This document shows positions 1-7,466 of a DNA stretch of 64,000 nucleotides, in pieces. The stretch's first letter is position 1. Each line of letters starts with the position of its first letter. The DNA comes from an uncultured Eubacteriales bacterium (lineage in GTDB: Bacteria; Bacillota; Clostridia; Saccharofermentanales; UBA5734). Both the position numbers and the translations under genes were made by a program. The stretch lies in NCBI GenBank assembly GCA_903835065.1, contig CAILLO010000049.1, positions 1-64,000 of the forward strand. Reading direction: 5' to 3'. The notes under the pieces are model-generated. The model was given only the letters and a program-made list of their open reading frames with translations. It searched no databases and was not told the DNA's origin.

Positions 1-142
1 AGCCCGTCTTCACGTTGCGGTACTTGGTGCGGACGAAGGCGGCTCCCTTGCCTGGCTTGACGTGCTGGAACTCGATCACCTGGAACACGTTGCCGTCCAT
101 CTCGAAGGTGAGACCGTTCCGGAAATCCCCTGCGCTGATCAT
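1..142 (-). CDS. efp: Elongation factor P, 5' part (gene runs off the window start)
   Basis: Only the first 47 codons are present. EF-P enters the ribosomal E site and relieves stalling at polyproline stretches. The visible part is the N-terminal KOW-like domain, which starts [10 protein letters not shown]. It carries the loop PGKGAAF, in which the modifiable tip lysine is Lys32, the same position as in Bacillus EF-P. The ATG follows a strong Shine-Dalgarno sequence (GGAGGTAG) six bases upstream. A promoter and a repeat-rich element lie directly upstream (195-273). The C-terminal OB domains lie outside the window, so completeness cannot be judged. The modification enzyme is not in this window. 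Confidence 0.95.
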   Translation of the reverse strand, partial: MISAGDFRNGLTFEMDGNVFQVIEFQHVKPGKGAAFVRTKYRNVKTG

Positions 143-194
143 CTTTCTACCTCCTGTGCCGGTCCTGTCCGGAATCCGGTTGAAATCCTAGAAT

Positions 195-223
195 AGTGTA
201 ATCGAGAACGTCCTTTGAAGCAA
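195..223 (-). promoter_or_regulatory. Promoter of efp
   Basis: On the minus strand TTGCTT (223-218), a 17-nt spacer and TACACT (200-195) form a reasonable sigma-A promoter about 50 nt upstream of the efp start. The CTAG-rich repeat at 228-273 ends five bases upstream of the -35 box. Confidence 0.6.
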
Positions 224-227
224 CTCA

Positions 228-273
228 GTGCTCTAGAAGCTTCTAGAGGCTTCTAGAGCAGCTTCTAGAGCAC
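228..273. repeat. CTAG-rich repeat block upstream of efp promoter
   Basis: Read on the minus strand, the block holds three direct copies of CTCTAGAAGC followed by one inverted copy (TTCTAGAGC). TCTAGA therefore occurs four times in 46 bp (232, 242, 252, 264). The outer 13 bases (228-240 and 261-273) are perfect inverted arms. There is no T-run on either side, and the block abuts the -35 of the efp promoter, so an operator or multimer binding site fits better than a terminator. It does not match CIRCE or LexA boxes. The function is inferred only. Confidence 0.6.
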
Positions 274-285
274 GTTCAACGCGAC

Positions 286-308
286 CGATGCCCGGTCGCC
301 GGGCATCG
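286..308. terminator. GC-rich hairpin between the endonuclease IV-like gene and efp
   Basis: CGATGCCCGG and CCGGGCATCG form a perfect 10-bp stem around a 3-nt loop, 38 bases downstream of the stop of the gene ending at 347. No U-tract follows on the minus strand. It may be a weak terminator or an mRNA 3'-stabilising stem. Together with the adjacent repeat block it fills the 204-base gap between the two genes. Confidence 0.45.
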
Positions 309-346
309 TGGGAGCGTTGAGAACGTCGCGATGCGCGGCCGATGGT

Positions 347-1225
347 CTACGGCCGCCGTCCGGCGCGCGCCTCCACGGCGGAAAGCCATGCATTCCTCAT
401 GTCCACGGCGTCGAGCGCCTGGGTGTCGTGCGATTCGCAGATCACGACCGGCGAAAGGTCCAGCTCTGCGCAGACCTCCGCGAAAGGCTCGAAATCCGGT
501 CCGAACCGCCGGTCGGCCATCGTCCAGTGCTGCTTCTCTCCGCCCGCCGTGTATTCGATGCGGCTGAAGTGCACGTGCATCCGGGAGAGGCGGTCCCGAC
601 CGATTCCGTCCTCGATGCGGAGGCAGGCGGAGCGGAAGTCCTCCACGGCGGCCATGCCGCCCTGGAGGCGCGCGTTGAGGTGTCCGAAGTCGACGCAGGG
701 CAGCAGGCGTTCGTCGATCCCACACAAGGCGATCACCTCGTCGAGACTGCCGAGCTGGTTGTTCTTGCCCATCACTTCGGGGCACAGCGCGATCCGGTCG
801 AGATATCCCTTGGAATCCGCTTCGCGGATCGCATCCTTCAGGACGCCCTTGGCGCGGTCGAGCGCCCGCTCGCGGCCCACGGCATCCTTCGCGCTGCCCG
901 GGTGCAGGATCACGCGTCCCGCGTCCAGCCAGACGGCCGCCTCGAGGCTCTCGAGGATATAGCCGATGCTGTTCCTCGCCTTTTCGGGTTCCTCCGAGGC
1001 GAGATTGATGAAATATGGCGCATGAACGCTCATCGCGATGTCGTGGGCCTTCGCCTCCGCGCCGATCCGTCGGGCGGTGTCCTCCTGGATCGAGACGCCG
1101 CGGCCGCACTGGTACTCGTAGGCGTCGAGCCCGAGACACCGCAGGTAGGCGGGCATCTCGAAGGAGTGCTGGGCGCCGGAATCGTAGAAGCTCTTCGGGT
1201 TTCCCGCGGGTCCGAATCGTGCCAT
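347..1225 (-). CDS. Endonuclease IV-like TIM-barrel protein (AP endonuclease family 2)
   Basis: The protein has 292 residues, close to endonuclease IV length (about 280). Likely metal ligands align with those of Nfo: His68 (in SVHAPYFINLAS), His108 (LHPGS), Glu150, Asp179 and His182 (VDFGH), His217, His233 and Glu264. The Asp of the usual DxH pair near residue 231 is replaced by Lys. Known family members cut DNA at abasic sites with a trinuclear zinc centre; divergent members can be sugar isomerase-like. The ATG at 1225 is preferred over upstream codons because GGGAGG lies just before it and the yqeG stop ends two bases upstream, which suggests translational coupling. Confidence 0.78.
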   Translation of the reverse strand: MARFGPAGNPKSFYDSGAQHSFEMPAYLRCLGLDAYEYQCGRGVSIQEDTARRIGAEAKAHDIAMSVHAPYFINLASEEPEKARNSIGYILESLEAAVWLDAGRVILHPGSAKDAVGRERALDRAKGVLKDAIREADSKGYLDRIALCPEVMGKNNQLGSLDEVIALCGIDERLLPCVDFGHLNARLQGGMAAVEDFRSACLRIEDGIGRDRLSRMHVHFSRIEYTAGGEKQHWTMADRRFGPDFEPFAEVCAELDLSPVVICESHDTQALDAVDMRNAWLSAVEARAGRRP

Positions 1226-1226
1226 G

Positions 1227-1844
1227 TCAACCTCCCGACCGTTCGGTCGATGTTCCCGACTTCCAGAGCCGGAGCTGTTCCGCATCGAGGATCCGTCGGA
1301 CCACCACCCGCTCCAGCATTCGCTTCAGGACGACCTGCACGGGTTCGCGACCGGGGATCGGATGCGTCAGGATGGCCAGAACGCCCGAACGCCTCGCACA
1401 GGCCATGTCGGTGAATAGCTGGTCGCCGAGGAAGGCGGTCTCCGCCGGGCGCGCGCCCAATCGTTCGAGCGCCGTCGCGACGCCCCGCGGGGAGGGCTTT
1501 CCCGCGTTCGCGAGAAACGGCAGGCCGAGTTTCCCGCAGAAACTTTGCATGCGTCTCTGTCCTGCATTCGAGACGATGTAGCAGCGGATGCCGGCGTCCG
1601 ACAGGGACCGGAGCCACTCCGAGACGCCTTCGGGAGGCGAGTCGGACCCATGCGGAGCCAGCGTGCCGTCGACGTCGAGCAGGAGGAAGGATCTTCCGAG
1701 CGCCTGCATGCGTTCCGCTCCGAGTTCCCGGTATCCGCCGACCACGAGGTCGGGACGGGTCCTCCCGACAGTTCGGGGGCCCTCGGAGCGGAAACGGGAG
1801 TCGGACTCGGGAGCCTTCGGATGCTGCATGCAATCAGTATCCAT
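1227..1844 (-). CDS. yqeG: YqeG-family HAD phosphatase
   Basis: This is a HAD-superfamily phosphatase of the YqeG type (phosphatidylglycerophosphatase-like, sometimes called HAD subfamily IIIA). Motif I is LDVDGTLAPHG, motif II is IVSNAG, and the acidic motif IV is FLGDQLFTDMA, followed by a family-typical ILTHPI stretch. About 205 residues is slightly long. The start is uncertain: an ATG at 1844 has a GAAAGGG just upstream, a TTG at 1859 and an ATG at 1829 are alternatives, and family alignment only requires a start before the PDLVVGG segment. It is followed by the endonuclease IV-like gene after one base. Confidence 0.82.
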   Translation of the reverse strand: MDTDCMQHPKAPESDSRFRSEGPRTVGRTRPDLVVGGYRELGAERMQALGRSFLLLDVDGTLAPHGSDSPPEGVSEWLRSLSDAGIRCYIVSNAGQRRMQSFCGKLGLPFLANAGKPSPRGVATALERLGARPAETAFLGDQLFTDMACARRSGVLAILTHPIPGREPVQVVLKRMLERVVVRRILDAEQLRLWKSGTSTERSGG

Positions 1845-1879
1845 GACCCTTTCGGACAAGTCAACCGAGGGCCGTTCGA

Positions 1880-1908
1880 TTGAAATGCGCCTTCCCGTGC
1901 CTTATAAT
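1880..1908 (+). promoter_or_regulatory. Promoter of the aspartate kinase gene
   Basis: TTGAAA (1880-1885), a 17-nt spacer and TATAAT (1903-1908) give a near-consensus sigma-A promoter. The leader to the ATG at 1961 is only about 46 nt, too short for a lysine riboswitch. Confidence 0.85.
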
Positions 1909-1960
1909 CGCCTCATTCCAGATATCGCCCGTGCGGGCTCTCCCAGGGAAAGGAACCGGA

Positions 1961-3310
1961 ATGAAGGTTTGCAAGTTCGGCGGCACGTCCCTCGCGAACG
2001 CGGAGCAGATCCGCAAGGTCTGCGACATCGTCCTCTCCGATCCGGACCGGCGTCTCGTCGTCGTCTCCGCCCCCGGCAAGAGGAACAAGGAGGACGCGAA
2101 GGTCACCGACCTCCTGATCGCCCTCGCCGAGACCGCCCTCCGCGACGAGAGCACCGACGCCGCACTGGATGCCGTCGTCAACCGCTTCCATGCGATCGCC
2201 GTCGATCTCGGCGTGCACGAGACGGTCGCCACGATCGCCGCCGACCTGTCCGCCCGGCTCGAACTCGACCGCAGGGACAAGGGACGCTTCATGGACGCCC
2301 TCAAGGCCGCCGGCGAGGACAATGCCGCTCGTCTCGTCGCCGCCTACTTCCAGAGCATCGGACAGGAAGCCTGGTACGTCGACCCGAAGGACGCCGGCAT
2401 GCTGCTGACCGACGAGTTCGGCAACGCGCAGGTCCTGCCCGAATCCTACGATCGGCTCGCCGCCCTGTCCTCCCGGACCGGCATCCTCGTCTTCCCGGGA
2501 TTCTTCGGCTATACCCGCAAGGGAGAGGTCGCGACGTTCCCGCGAGGCGGTTCCGACATCACGGGTTCGATCCTCGCGGCCGCCGTCATGGCCGAGGTCT
2601 ACGAGAACTGGACCGACGTCGATTCCGTCTATGCCGTGAACCCTCAGCTGGTGAACAACCCCCACCCCGTCTCCGAGATCACGTACCGCGAGATGCGCGA
2701 ACTCGCCTACGCCGGCTTCAGCGTCCTACACGAAGAGGCACTGGCGCCCGCCTTCCTTCGCTCGATCCCCGTCAACATCCGCAACACGAACAACCCGACC
2801 GCCAAGGGCACCATGATCGTGCGCACGCGCGGCAACTTCGACGGGACCGTCACCGGAATCGCCGGCGCCAAGGGCTTCACCACCCTCAACATGAGCAAGT
2901 ACCTGATGAACCGGGAAGTCGGCTTCGTCCTCAAGGTCCTGACGATCCTGGCCAGCGAGGGCGTGCCGTTCGAGCACATGCCGTCCGGCATCGATTCCCT
3001 GTCGATCATCGTGCGCTCCCAGGTGATGAATCCCGAACGGGAACAGACGATCCTGCGCCGTCTGCGCGAGGAGCTCGGCATCGAGGACGCCTCCGTCACC
3101 CACGGACTCGCGATCGTCATGCTGGTCGGCGAAGCGATGGCCCACACCGTCGGCGTGACCGCTCGCGCCGCCTCGTCGCTCGCGAAGGCCGGCGTCAACC
3201 TGGAGGTGATCAACCAGGGCGCCTCCGAGATCAGCGTCATGTTCGGCATCCGTGAAGAATACTGCAACTACGCGGTCAAGGAGCTCTACAAGGAGTTCTT
3301 CCTGAAGTAG
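1961..3310 (+). CDS. Aspartate kinase (monofunctional)
   Basis: Catalyses ATP-dependent phosphorylation of aspartate, the first step toward lysine, threonine, methionine and diaminopimelate. The 449-residue protein opens with the kinase signature KFGGTS (residues 5-10), has the amino-acid kinase core to about residue 300, and ends in a tandem ACT regulatory region containing SGIDSLSII. Length and the C-terminal ACT pair resemble the lysine/threonine-responsive class (AKIII or YclM type) rather than a bifunctional ThrA; the effector cannot be read from sequence. ATG 1961 has AAAGGAA upstream and its own strong promoter. It is the only plus-strand gene in the first 9.8 kb and converges with the next gene, only seven bases away. 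Confidence 0.93.
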   Translation: MKVCKFGGTSLANAEQIRKVCDIVLSDPDRRLVVVSAPGKRNKEDAKVTDLLIALAETALRDESTDAALDAVVNRFHAIAVDLGVHETVATIAADLSARLELDRRDKGRFMDALKAAGEDNAARLVAAYFQSIGQEAWYVDPKDAGMLLTDEFGNAQVLPESYDRLAALSSRTGILVFPGFFGYTRKGEVATFPRGGSDITGSILAAAVMAEVYENWTDVDSVYAVNPQLVNNPHPVSEITYREMRELAYAGFSVLHEEALAPAFLRSIPVNIRNTNNPTAKGTMIVRTRGNFDGTVTGIAGAKGFTTLNMSKYLMNREVGFVLKVLTILASEGVPFEHMPSGIDSLSIIVRSQVMNPEREQTILRRLREELGIEDASVTHGLAIVMLVGEAMAHTVGVTARAASSLAKAGVNLEVINQGASEISVMFGIREEYCNYAVKELYKEFFLK

Positions 3311-3317
3311 GTCCGCC

Positions 3318-5216
3318 TCATTTCGGCCGGGCCGGGTCCCGGACCGCAGAAGCGTCGAAGAACCGGCTCAGGTCCGTGTGCACCAGCGAATACCCGTTCA
3401 GCAGGACCCGGTCGAGGAACACGGAGTCCTTCCCGATCGACAGGTAGGGCGTCGCGCCGATTCCGCAGAAGATGCGGAAACCCGCCGCCTTCAGGACGGG
3501 CATCCTCGCGTCGTTGTTCTTGATCCAGCTGCCGTTCGGATAGACCAGGATGTTCGTGGGGCCGGTCAGCGATTCGACCTGGGCGGTCCATTTCGCGGTA
3601 TCCGCGGTGATCCGCGCGAGGCTCGCCTGGGAGATGTCGATGCCGCCATACGTCGAGGACGCGAAGGACCAGCCGTGGTCGGTCAGGACCTTGATCATCT
3701 GAAGCACCTGCTGCCGGTTCGCCTCGATCTGGTCGGCGGACAGCGAAATCGGTGCCTCCCCGTTGCTCTGCAGGGCCGCGTTCCGGTCATCGACCTGGTC
3801 TGCGTCCGTGACGGCGCCGAAGACGCACTCGTATCCGGTCAGGGAGATCGTCCCGCGCGCGCCGTTGAAGGAGAAATCGGGGTGTTCGACGAGGAAGGCC
3901 TCGAGCAGGCCGATCGCCTCCCCCTCGCCATCGGTCTTCATGCCCGTCGGGGAGGGATACGTCGAGACGACATGCCCGTCGGCGTCGAGCGAGAGGGAGA
4001 CCGAATTGCCGGTCATGTGGCGAGCGGCGTAGTAGTTCAGGCCTTCGATGTTGAACACGAGCGGCTTCTTTCCCTTGGGGATCTGCAGGGTCCGATGCGT
4101 GGCGACGACCTGACCGTCCTTCGTCTGGAAATCGAAGAGCGAGGGCAGGTCCACGAGGACGTAGCCGCGGTCGTAGAGTTGCTGGAGGATCCGCTTGAAT
4201 TCATAGGTCGTCAGCATCGCGTCGCCCGCGACCTTGGCGTAGGCGTCGCCGTCGAAGGCGGACGCGGTGTCGGCGATCAGCGGACGCACGGCGATGCATT
4301 CGATGTTGCCCGTCCAGGCTTCCAGCTCGGTCGTGGTCTGGGCCTGGCATTGCGCCAGCAACGAGGCGACGTCGGCGTCTCCCGGGTAGATCCTTCCGAG
4401 GACCTGGAGCCGGTCGAGGGCGGTATAGTAGCGCGCGCCGGCCATCATGGTCCGCACGTCCGCGAAGACCACGTCGCGCATGGTGGTCCTGCAGGCGTCG
4501 AGGCGCGCCTGGGCGGTCTCCCGGAGGAATCCGGTGCTGGAGTCGACCAGACCGAGATAGGCGGTCGCCGCGTCGATCCACTCCTTGCCCTGGAACGCCT
4601 GGTCGGCCGCGAGGAAGGTCGGTTGGGCGGCGGTCAGGGCGGGGATCTCGTCGAGAAGGCTCTGGATCGCGGAATGGGAGCCCTGCACGTCGACCAGCAG
4701 GGTCAGGACCCGACCGGTCTCCTCGATATCGCCGGTCCCCGCAAGATAGGCCTCGCAGGACGCGCGAGCCATGCGGGCGAGAATCATGCCCGAGACCTCC
4801 TGCATGCCGTCGAGCAACGACCGGGAGGCCGCATCGAGGGACTTCTCGCCCGACAGGTCGTCGTAGATCGACCGGATCCTCCCCGTCAGGTCGGATTCCA
4901 TGCGGGACATGGCCGCCTGGTATTCCGCCGTGTAGGTGAAGTAGCCGGGTTCGTGGAGGGCCCTCTGCTGGACGTCCCGATAGGTCTGGAGCGCTGCATC
5001 GTACTCGGAGGCGGTCATCTCGGCCTGGAAGCGGTCGTAGGCGGTCAGGGCGCGGTTGCGCGCCGTGAACCAGAGGGAGCCGGCGGCGATGCCGACGACG
5101 ACCGCCAGGATCGCGACGGTCGAGAAGAACCGGCGGTAGAAGCGGCGGCGGCGGCCGGCGCGACGGTCGAAGCCGTCCCAGCCGCGGCCCTGGATGCGGA
5201 GCGTCCTGGGCGTCAT
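3318..5216 (-). CDS. Membrane-anchored polysaccharide-deacetylase-like protein
   Basis: The 632-residue protein has a basic N-terminus and one transmembrane helix at about residues 31-52, so most of it should lie outside the membrane. A long helical, TPR-like or coiled region (about 55-290) is followed by a NodB-like barrel region. Segments such as LQQLYDRGYVLVDLPSLF and ILVYPNGSW resemble the core and motif-3 strands of polysaccharide deacetylases. The canonical metal triad (D-H-H) is not evident, so catalytic activity is uncertain. It starts one base after the parC stop and is probably cotranscribed with parE-parC. A role in envelope glycan handling is inference. Confidence 0.6.
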   Translation of the reverse strand: MTPRTLRIQGRGWDGFDRRAGRRRRFYRRFFSTVAILAVVVGIAAGSLWFTARNRALTAYDRFQAEMTASEYDAALQTYRDVQQRALHEPGYFTYTAEYQAAMSRMESDLTGRIRSIYDDLSGEKSLDAASRSLLDGMQEVSGMILARMARASCEAYLAGTGDIEETGRVLTLLVDVQGSHSAIQSLLDEIPALTAAQPTFLAADQAFQGKEWIDAATAYLGLVDSSTGFLRETAQARLDACRTTMRDVVFADVRTMMAGARYYTALDRLQVLGRIYPGDADVASLLAQCQAQTTTELEAWTGNIECIAVRPLIADTASAFDGDAYAKVAGDAMLTTYEFKRILQQLYDRGYVLVDLPSLFDFQTKDGQVVATHRTLQIPKGKKPLVFNIEGLNYYAARHMTGNSVSLSLDADGHVVSTYPSPTGMKTDGEGEAIGLLEAFLVEHPDFSFNGARGTISLTGYECVFGAVTDADQVDDRNAALQSNGEAPISLSADQIEANRQQVLQMIKVLTDHGWSFASSTYGGIDISQASLARITADTAKWTAQVESLTGPTNILVYPNGSWIKNNDARMPVLKAAGFRIFCGIGATPYLSIGKDSVFLDRVLLNGYSLVHTDLSRFFDASAVRDPARPK

Positions 5217-5217
5217 G

Positions 5218-7455
5218 TCAGTTCGTCTCCCCGAGTTCGAGCTGGCGCTGAGGCAGGCTTTCGGCCTTGAGATAGCTGCCGACGGCGGGCAGCGTGCGCG
5301 TCCGGTAGTACTTCGGGTCCTGGAGCCCGGACTCCGACAGCCGGACGATCGAGACGAGCCGGCTGCCCTTCTTCGACAGGAGGATCTGGACGCCCTGGTT
5401 GTCCCGCGCCGCCTTCATCGGCACGGCCGAGGACGGGAACACGAGGACCTTCCGGATGCTGCTCGTCGCGACGAAGTCGTCCTCGGACGGCAGGAAGAAC
5501 ATCGCCACGAGCGGCGACCCGTCGGAGTAGGCGTTCTTCAGCTTCCGGCGGTTGGTCTTGGTCTCATAGGACTTCAGATCGGCGCGCGCGACCTTTCCGT
5601 TCTCGAACGCGAACAGCAGCGCGCCCGCGTAGTCGTCCGTCGCCAGGAAGTGGACGACCTTCTCCCCTTCCTCGAGTTCGAGCCGGTTCGACAGGAACTC
5701 GCCGAGGTCCGAGGGCTTGTGGTCCGGCAGTTCGTAGACCTTCATCTTGAAGCAGTTGCTGCGGTCGGTGAAGAACAGGACGTCCGCCTTGTTGTGCGTG
5801 TCCTGGGCGAGGACGATCCGGTCGTCCTCCTTGGTCTTCAGTTCGCCGTTCGCGCGCAGGGAGGTCATCGGGATCTTCTTCAGGTAGCCGTGGGCCGTCA
5901 GGAACAGCCTGAGGTTGAAATCGTCGATGAAGTGGTGGTCCTCGACGACTTCGACGTTCTCGGCGGCGATCAGCCGCGTGCGGCGGGGCTTTCCGTACTT
6001 CTTCGCGGCGGCGTCGAGGTCGGCGACGATCCGGTTGTCCACCTTCATGGGATTCCCCAGGACGCTCCGGAGCTCGTCGATCTCCCCCTGGAGCGTGCGC
6101 AGGTCGCCCGTGCGCGCCAGAATGTATTCACGGTTGAGGTTTCGCAGCCGGATCTCGGCGACGTATTCCGCCTGGAACTCGTCGATGCCGAAGCCGGTCA
6201 TCAGATTCGGGACGACGTCGGATTCCTTCTCCGACTCGCGGACGATCTTCACGGCGCGGTCGATGTCGAGCAGGATCTTCTCGAGGCCTTCGAGCAGGTG
6301 CCGCTTCTCCTCCTTGCGCTCCAGCTCGAAGCGCGTCTCGCGACGGACGCAGTTCCGCCGCCAGGAGACCCACTCCGCGAGGATCGACTTCACGCCCATC
6401 ACGCGTGGCGTCCCGTTCACGAGGACGTTGAAATTGCAGGAGAAATAGGTCTGCAGACTCGTGTAGCGGAAGAGCTTGAGCATCAGGGCGTCGGGGTCGG
6501 CGGAGCGTCGGTACTCGATCGTGAGCCGCAGGCCGTCCAGGTCGGTCTCGTCGCGGACGTCGGCGATCTCCTTGACCTTTCCCGACCGGATCAGTTCGGC
6601 GATCTCGTCCATCACGGCCTCGACGGTCGTCGTGTACGGGATCTCGACGATCTCGACCATCGCGAGCTTCCGGTCGACTTCGTATCGCGCGCGCAGCTTC
6701 ACGGCGCCGCGACCGGTCGCGAACACCTCGGCCATCGCGGCTTCGTCGAGCAGGATCTCGGCGCCGGTCTCGAAGTCGGGCGCGGGGATCAGGGAGCGGA
6801 CATCGACGGCGGGGTCGCGGATATAGGCCGCGGTGGCGCGGCAGACCTCGGCGAGGTTGAACGAGCAGATATTGCTGGCCATCCCGACGGCGATGCCCTG
6901 GTTGGCGTTGACGAGGATCGTCGGGAAGGTCGCGGGCAGCAGGGCCGGCTCCTTGATCGACCCGTCGTAGTTGTCGACGAAGTCGACCGCATCCCGGTCG
7001 AGTCCGCGGAAGATCTCCTCGCAGATCCGGTCGAGCTTGACCTCGGTGTAGCGCGAGGCGGCGTACGCCATGTCGCGCGAATACTGCTTGCCGAAATTGC
7101 CCTTGGAGTCGATGAAGGCGTGCAGCAGCGCCCCGTTGCCGCGCGTCAGGCGGACCAGGGTCTCGTAGATCGCCTGGTCGCCGTGCGGGTTGAGTTTCAT
7201 CGTCTGGCCGACGACGTTCGCCGACTTGGTGCGCGAGCCCGTCAGCAGCCCCATCTTGTACATCGTGTACAGTAGCTTCCTGTGCGAAGGCTTGAAGCCG
7301 TCGATCTCGGGAATCGCGCGGGACACGATCACGCTCATCGCGTAGGGCATGAAGTTCTGCTCGAGGACGTCCGTGATCGGACGGTCGTCGACCGGTACCT
7401 GGGTCTCCTGGGCCGGCGCGCGCGGCGTCTCTTCGGGCGGTTTCCTGGCTGCCAT
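5218..7455 (-). CDS. parC: Type IIA topoisomerase subunit A (ParC/GyrA-like)
   Basis: This is the DNA-cleaving subunit of an ATP-dependent topoisomerase, 745 residues. The winged-helix region contains AASRYTEVKL, where Tyr is the catalytic residue and follows the conserved Arg. KPSHRKLLYTM, NPHGDQAIYETLVRL and LPATFPTILVNANQGIAVGMAS are typical of the family, as is the C-terminal beta-pinwheel-like region. There is no clear GyrA box, which favours a topoisomerase IV-type role. ATG 7455 has GAGAGGAACG just upstream and follows the parE stop by 11 bases. Pairing with parE supports an A2B2 enzyme. Whether it decatenates or supercoils cannot be told from sequence. Confidence 0.92.
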   Translation of the reverse strand: MAARKPPEETPRAPAQETQVPVDDRPITDVLEQNFMPYAMSVIVSRAIPEIDGFKPSHRKLLYTMYKMGLLTGSRTKSANVVGQTMKLNPHGDQAIYETLVRLTRGNGALLHAFIDSKGNFGKQYSRDMAYAASRYTEVKLDRICEEIFRGLDRDAVDFVDNYDGSIKEPALLPATFPTILVNANQGIAVGMASNICSFNLAEVCRATAAYIRDPAVDVRSLIPAPDFETGAEILLDEAAMAEVFATGRGAVKLRARYEVDRKLAMVEIVEIPYTTTVEAVMDEIAELIRSGKVKEIADVRDETDLDGLRLTIEYRRSADPDALMLKLFRYTSLQTYFSCNFNVLVNGTPRVMGVKSILAEWVSWRRNCVRRETRFELERKEEKRHLLEGLEKILLDIDRAVKIVRESEKESDVVPNLMTGFGIDEFQAEYVAEIRLRNLNREYILARTGDLRTLQGEIDELRSVLGNPMKVDNRIVADLDAAAKKYGKPRRTRLIAAENVEVVEDHHFIDDFNLRLFLTAHGYLKKIPMTSLRANGELKTKEDDRIVLAQDTHNKADVLFFTDRSNCFKMKVYELPDHKPSDLGEFLSNRLELEEGEKVVHFLATDDYAGALLFAFENGKVARADLKSYETKTNRRKLKNAYSDGSPLVAMFFLPSEDDFVATSSIRKVLVFPSSAVPMKAARDNQGVQILLSKKGSRLVSIVRLSESGLQDPKYYRTRTLPAVGSYLKAESLPQRQLELGETN

Positions 7456-7466
7456 CGTTCCTCTCC

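Noticed and set aside
228-273. CIRCE, LexA box or CRISPR reading of the repeat block
   Set aside because: CIRCE (TTAGCACTC-N9-GAGTGCTAA) and LexA half-sites do not match. CRISPR would need longer repeats and unique spacers.
1909-1960. Lysine riboswitch upstream of aspartate kinase
   Set aside because: The leader between TATAAT and ATG is about 50 nt, too short, with no L-box elements.
3378-7275. Plus-strand open frames opposite the deacetylase-like protein and parC
   Set aside because: Same reason: no start signal, no motif, and the opposite strand is convincingly coding.
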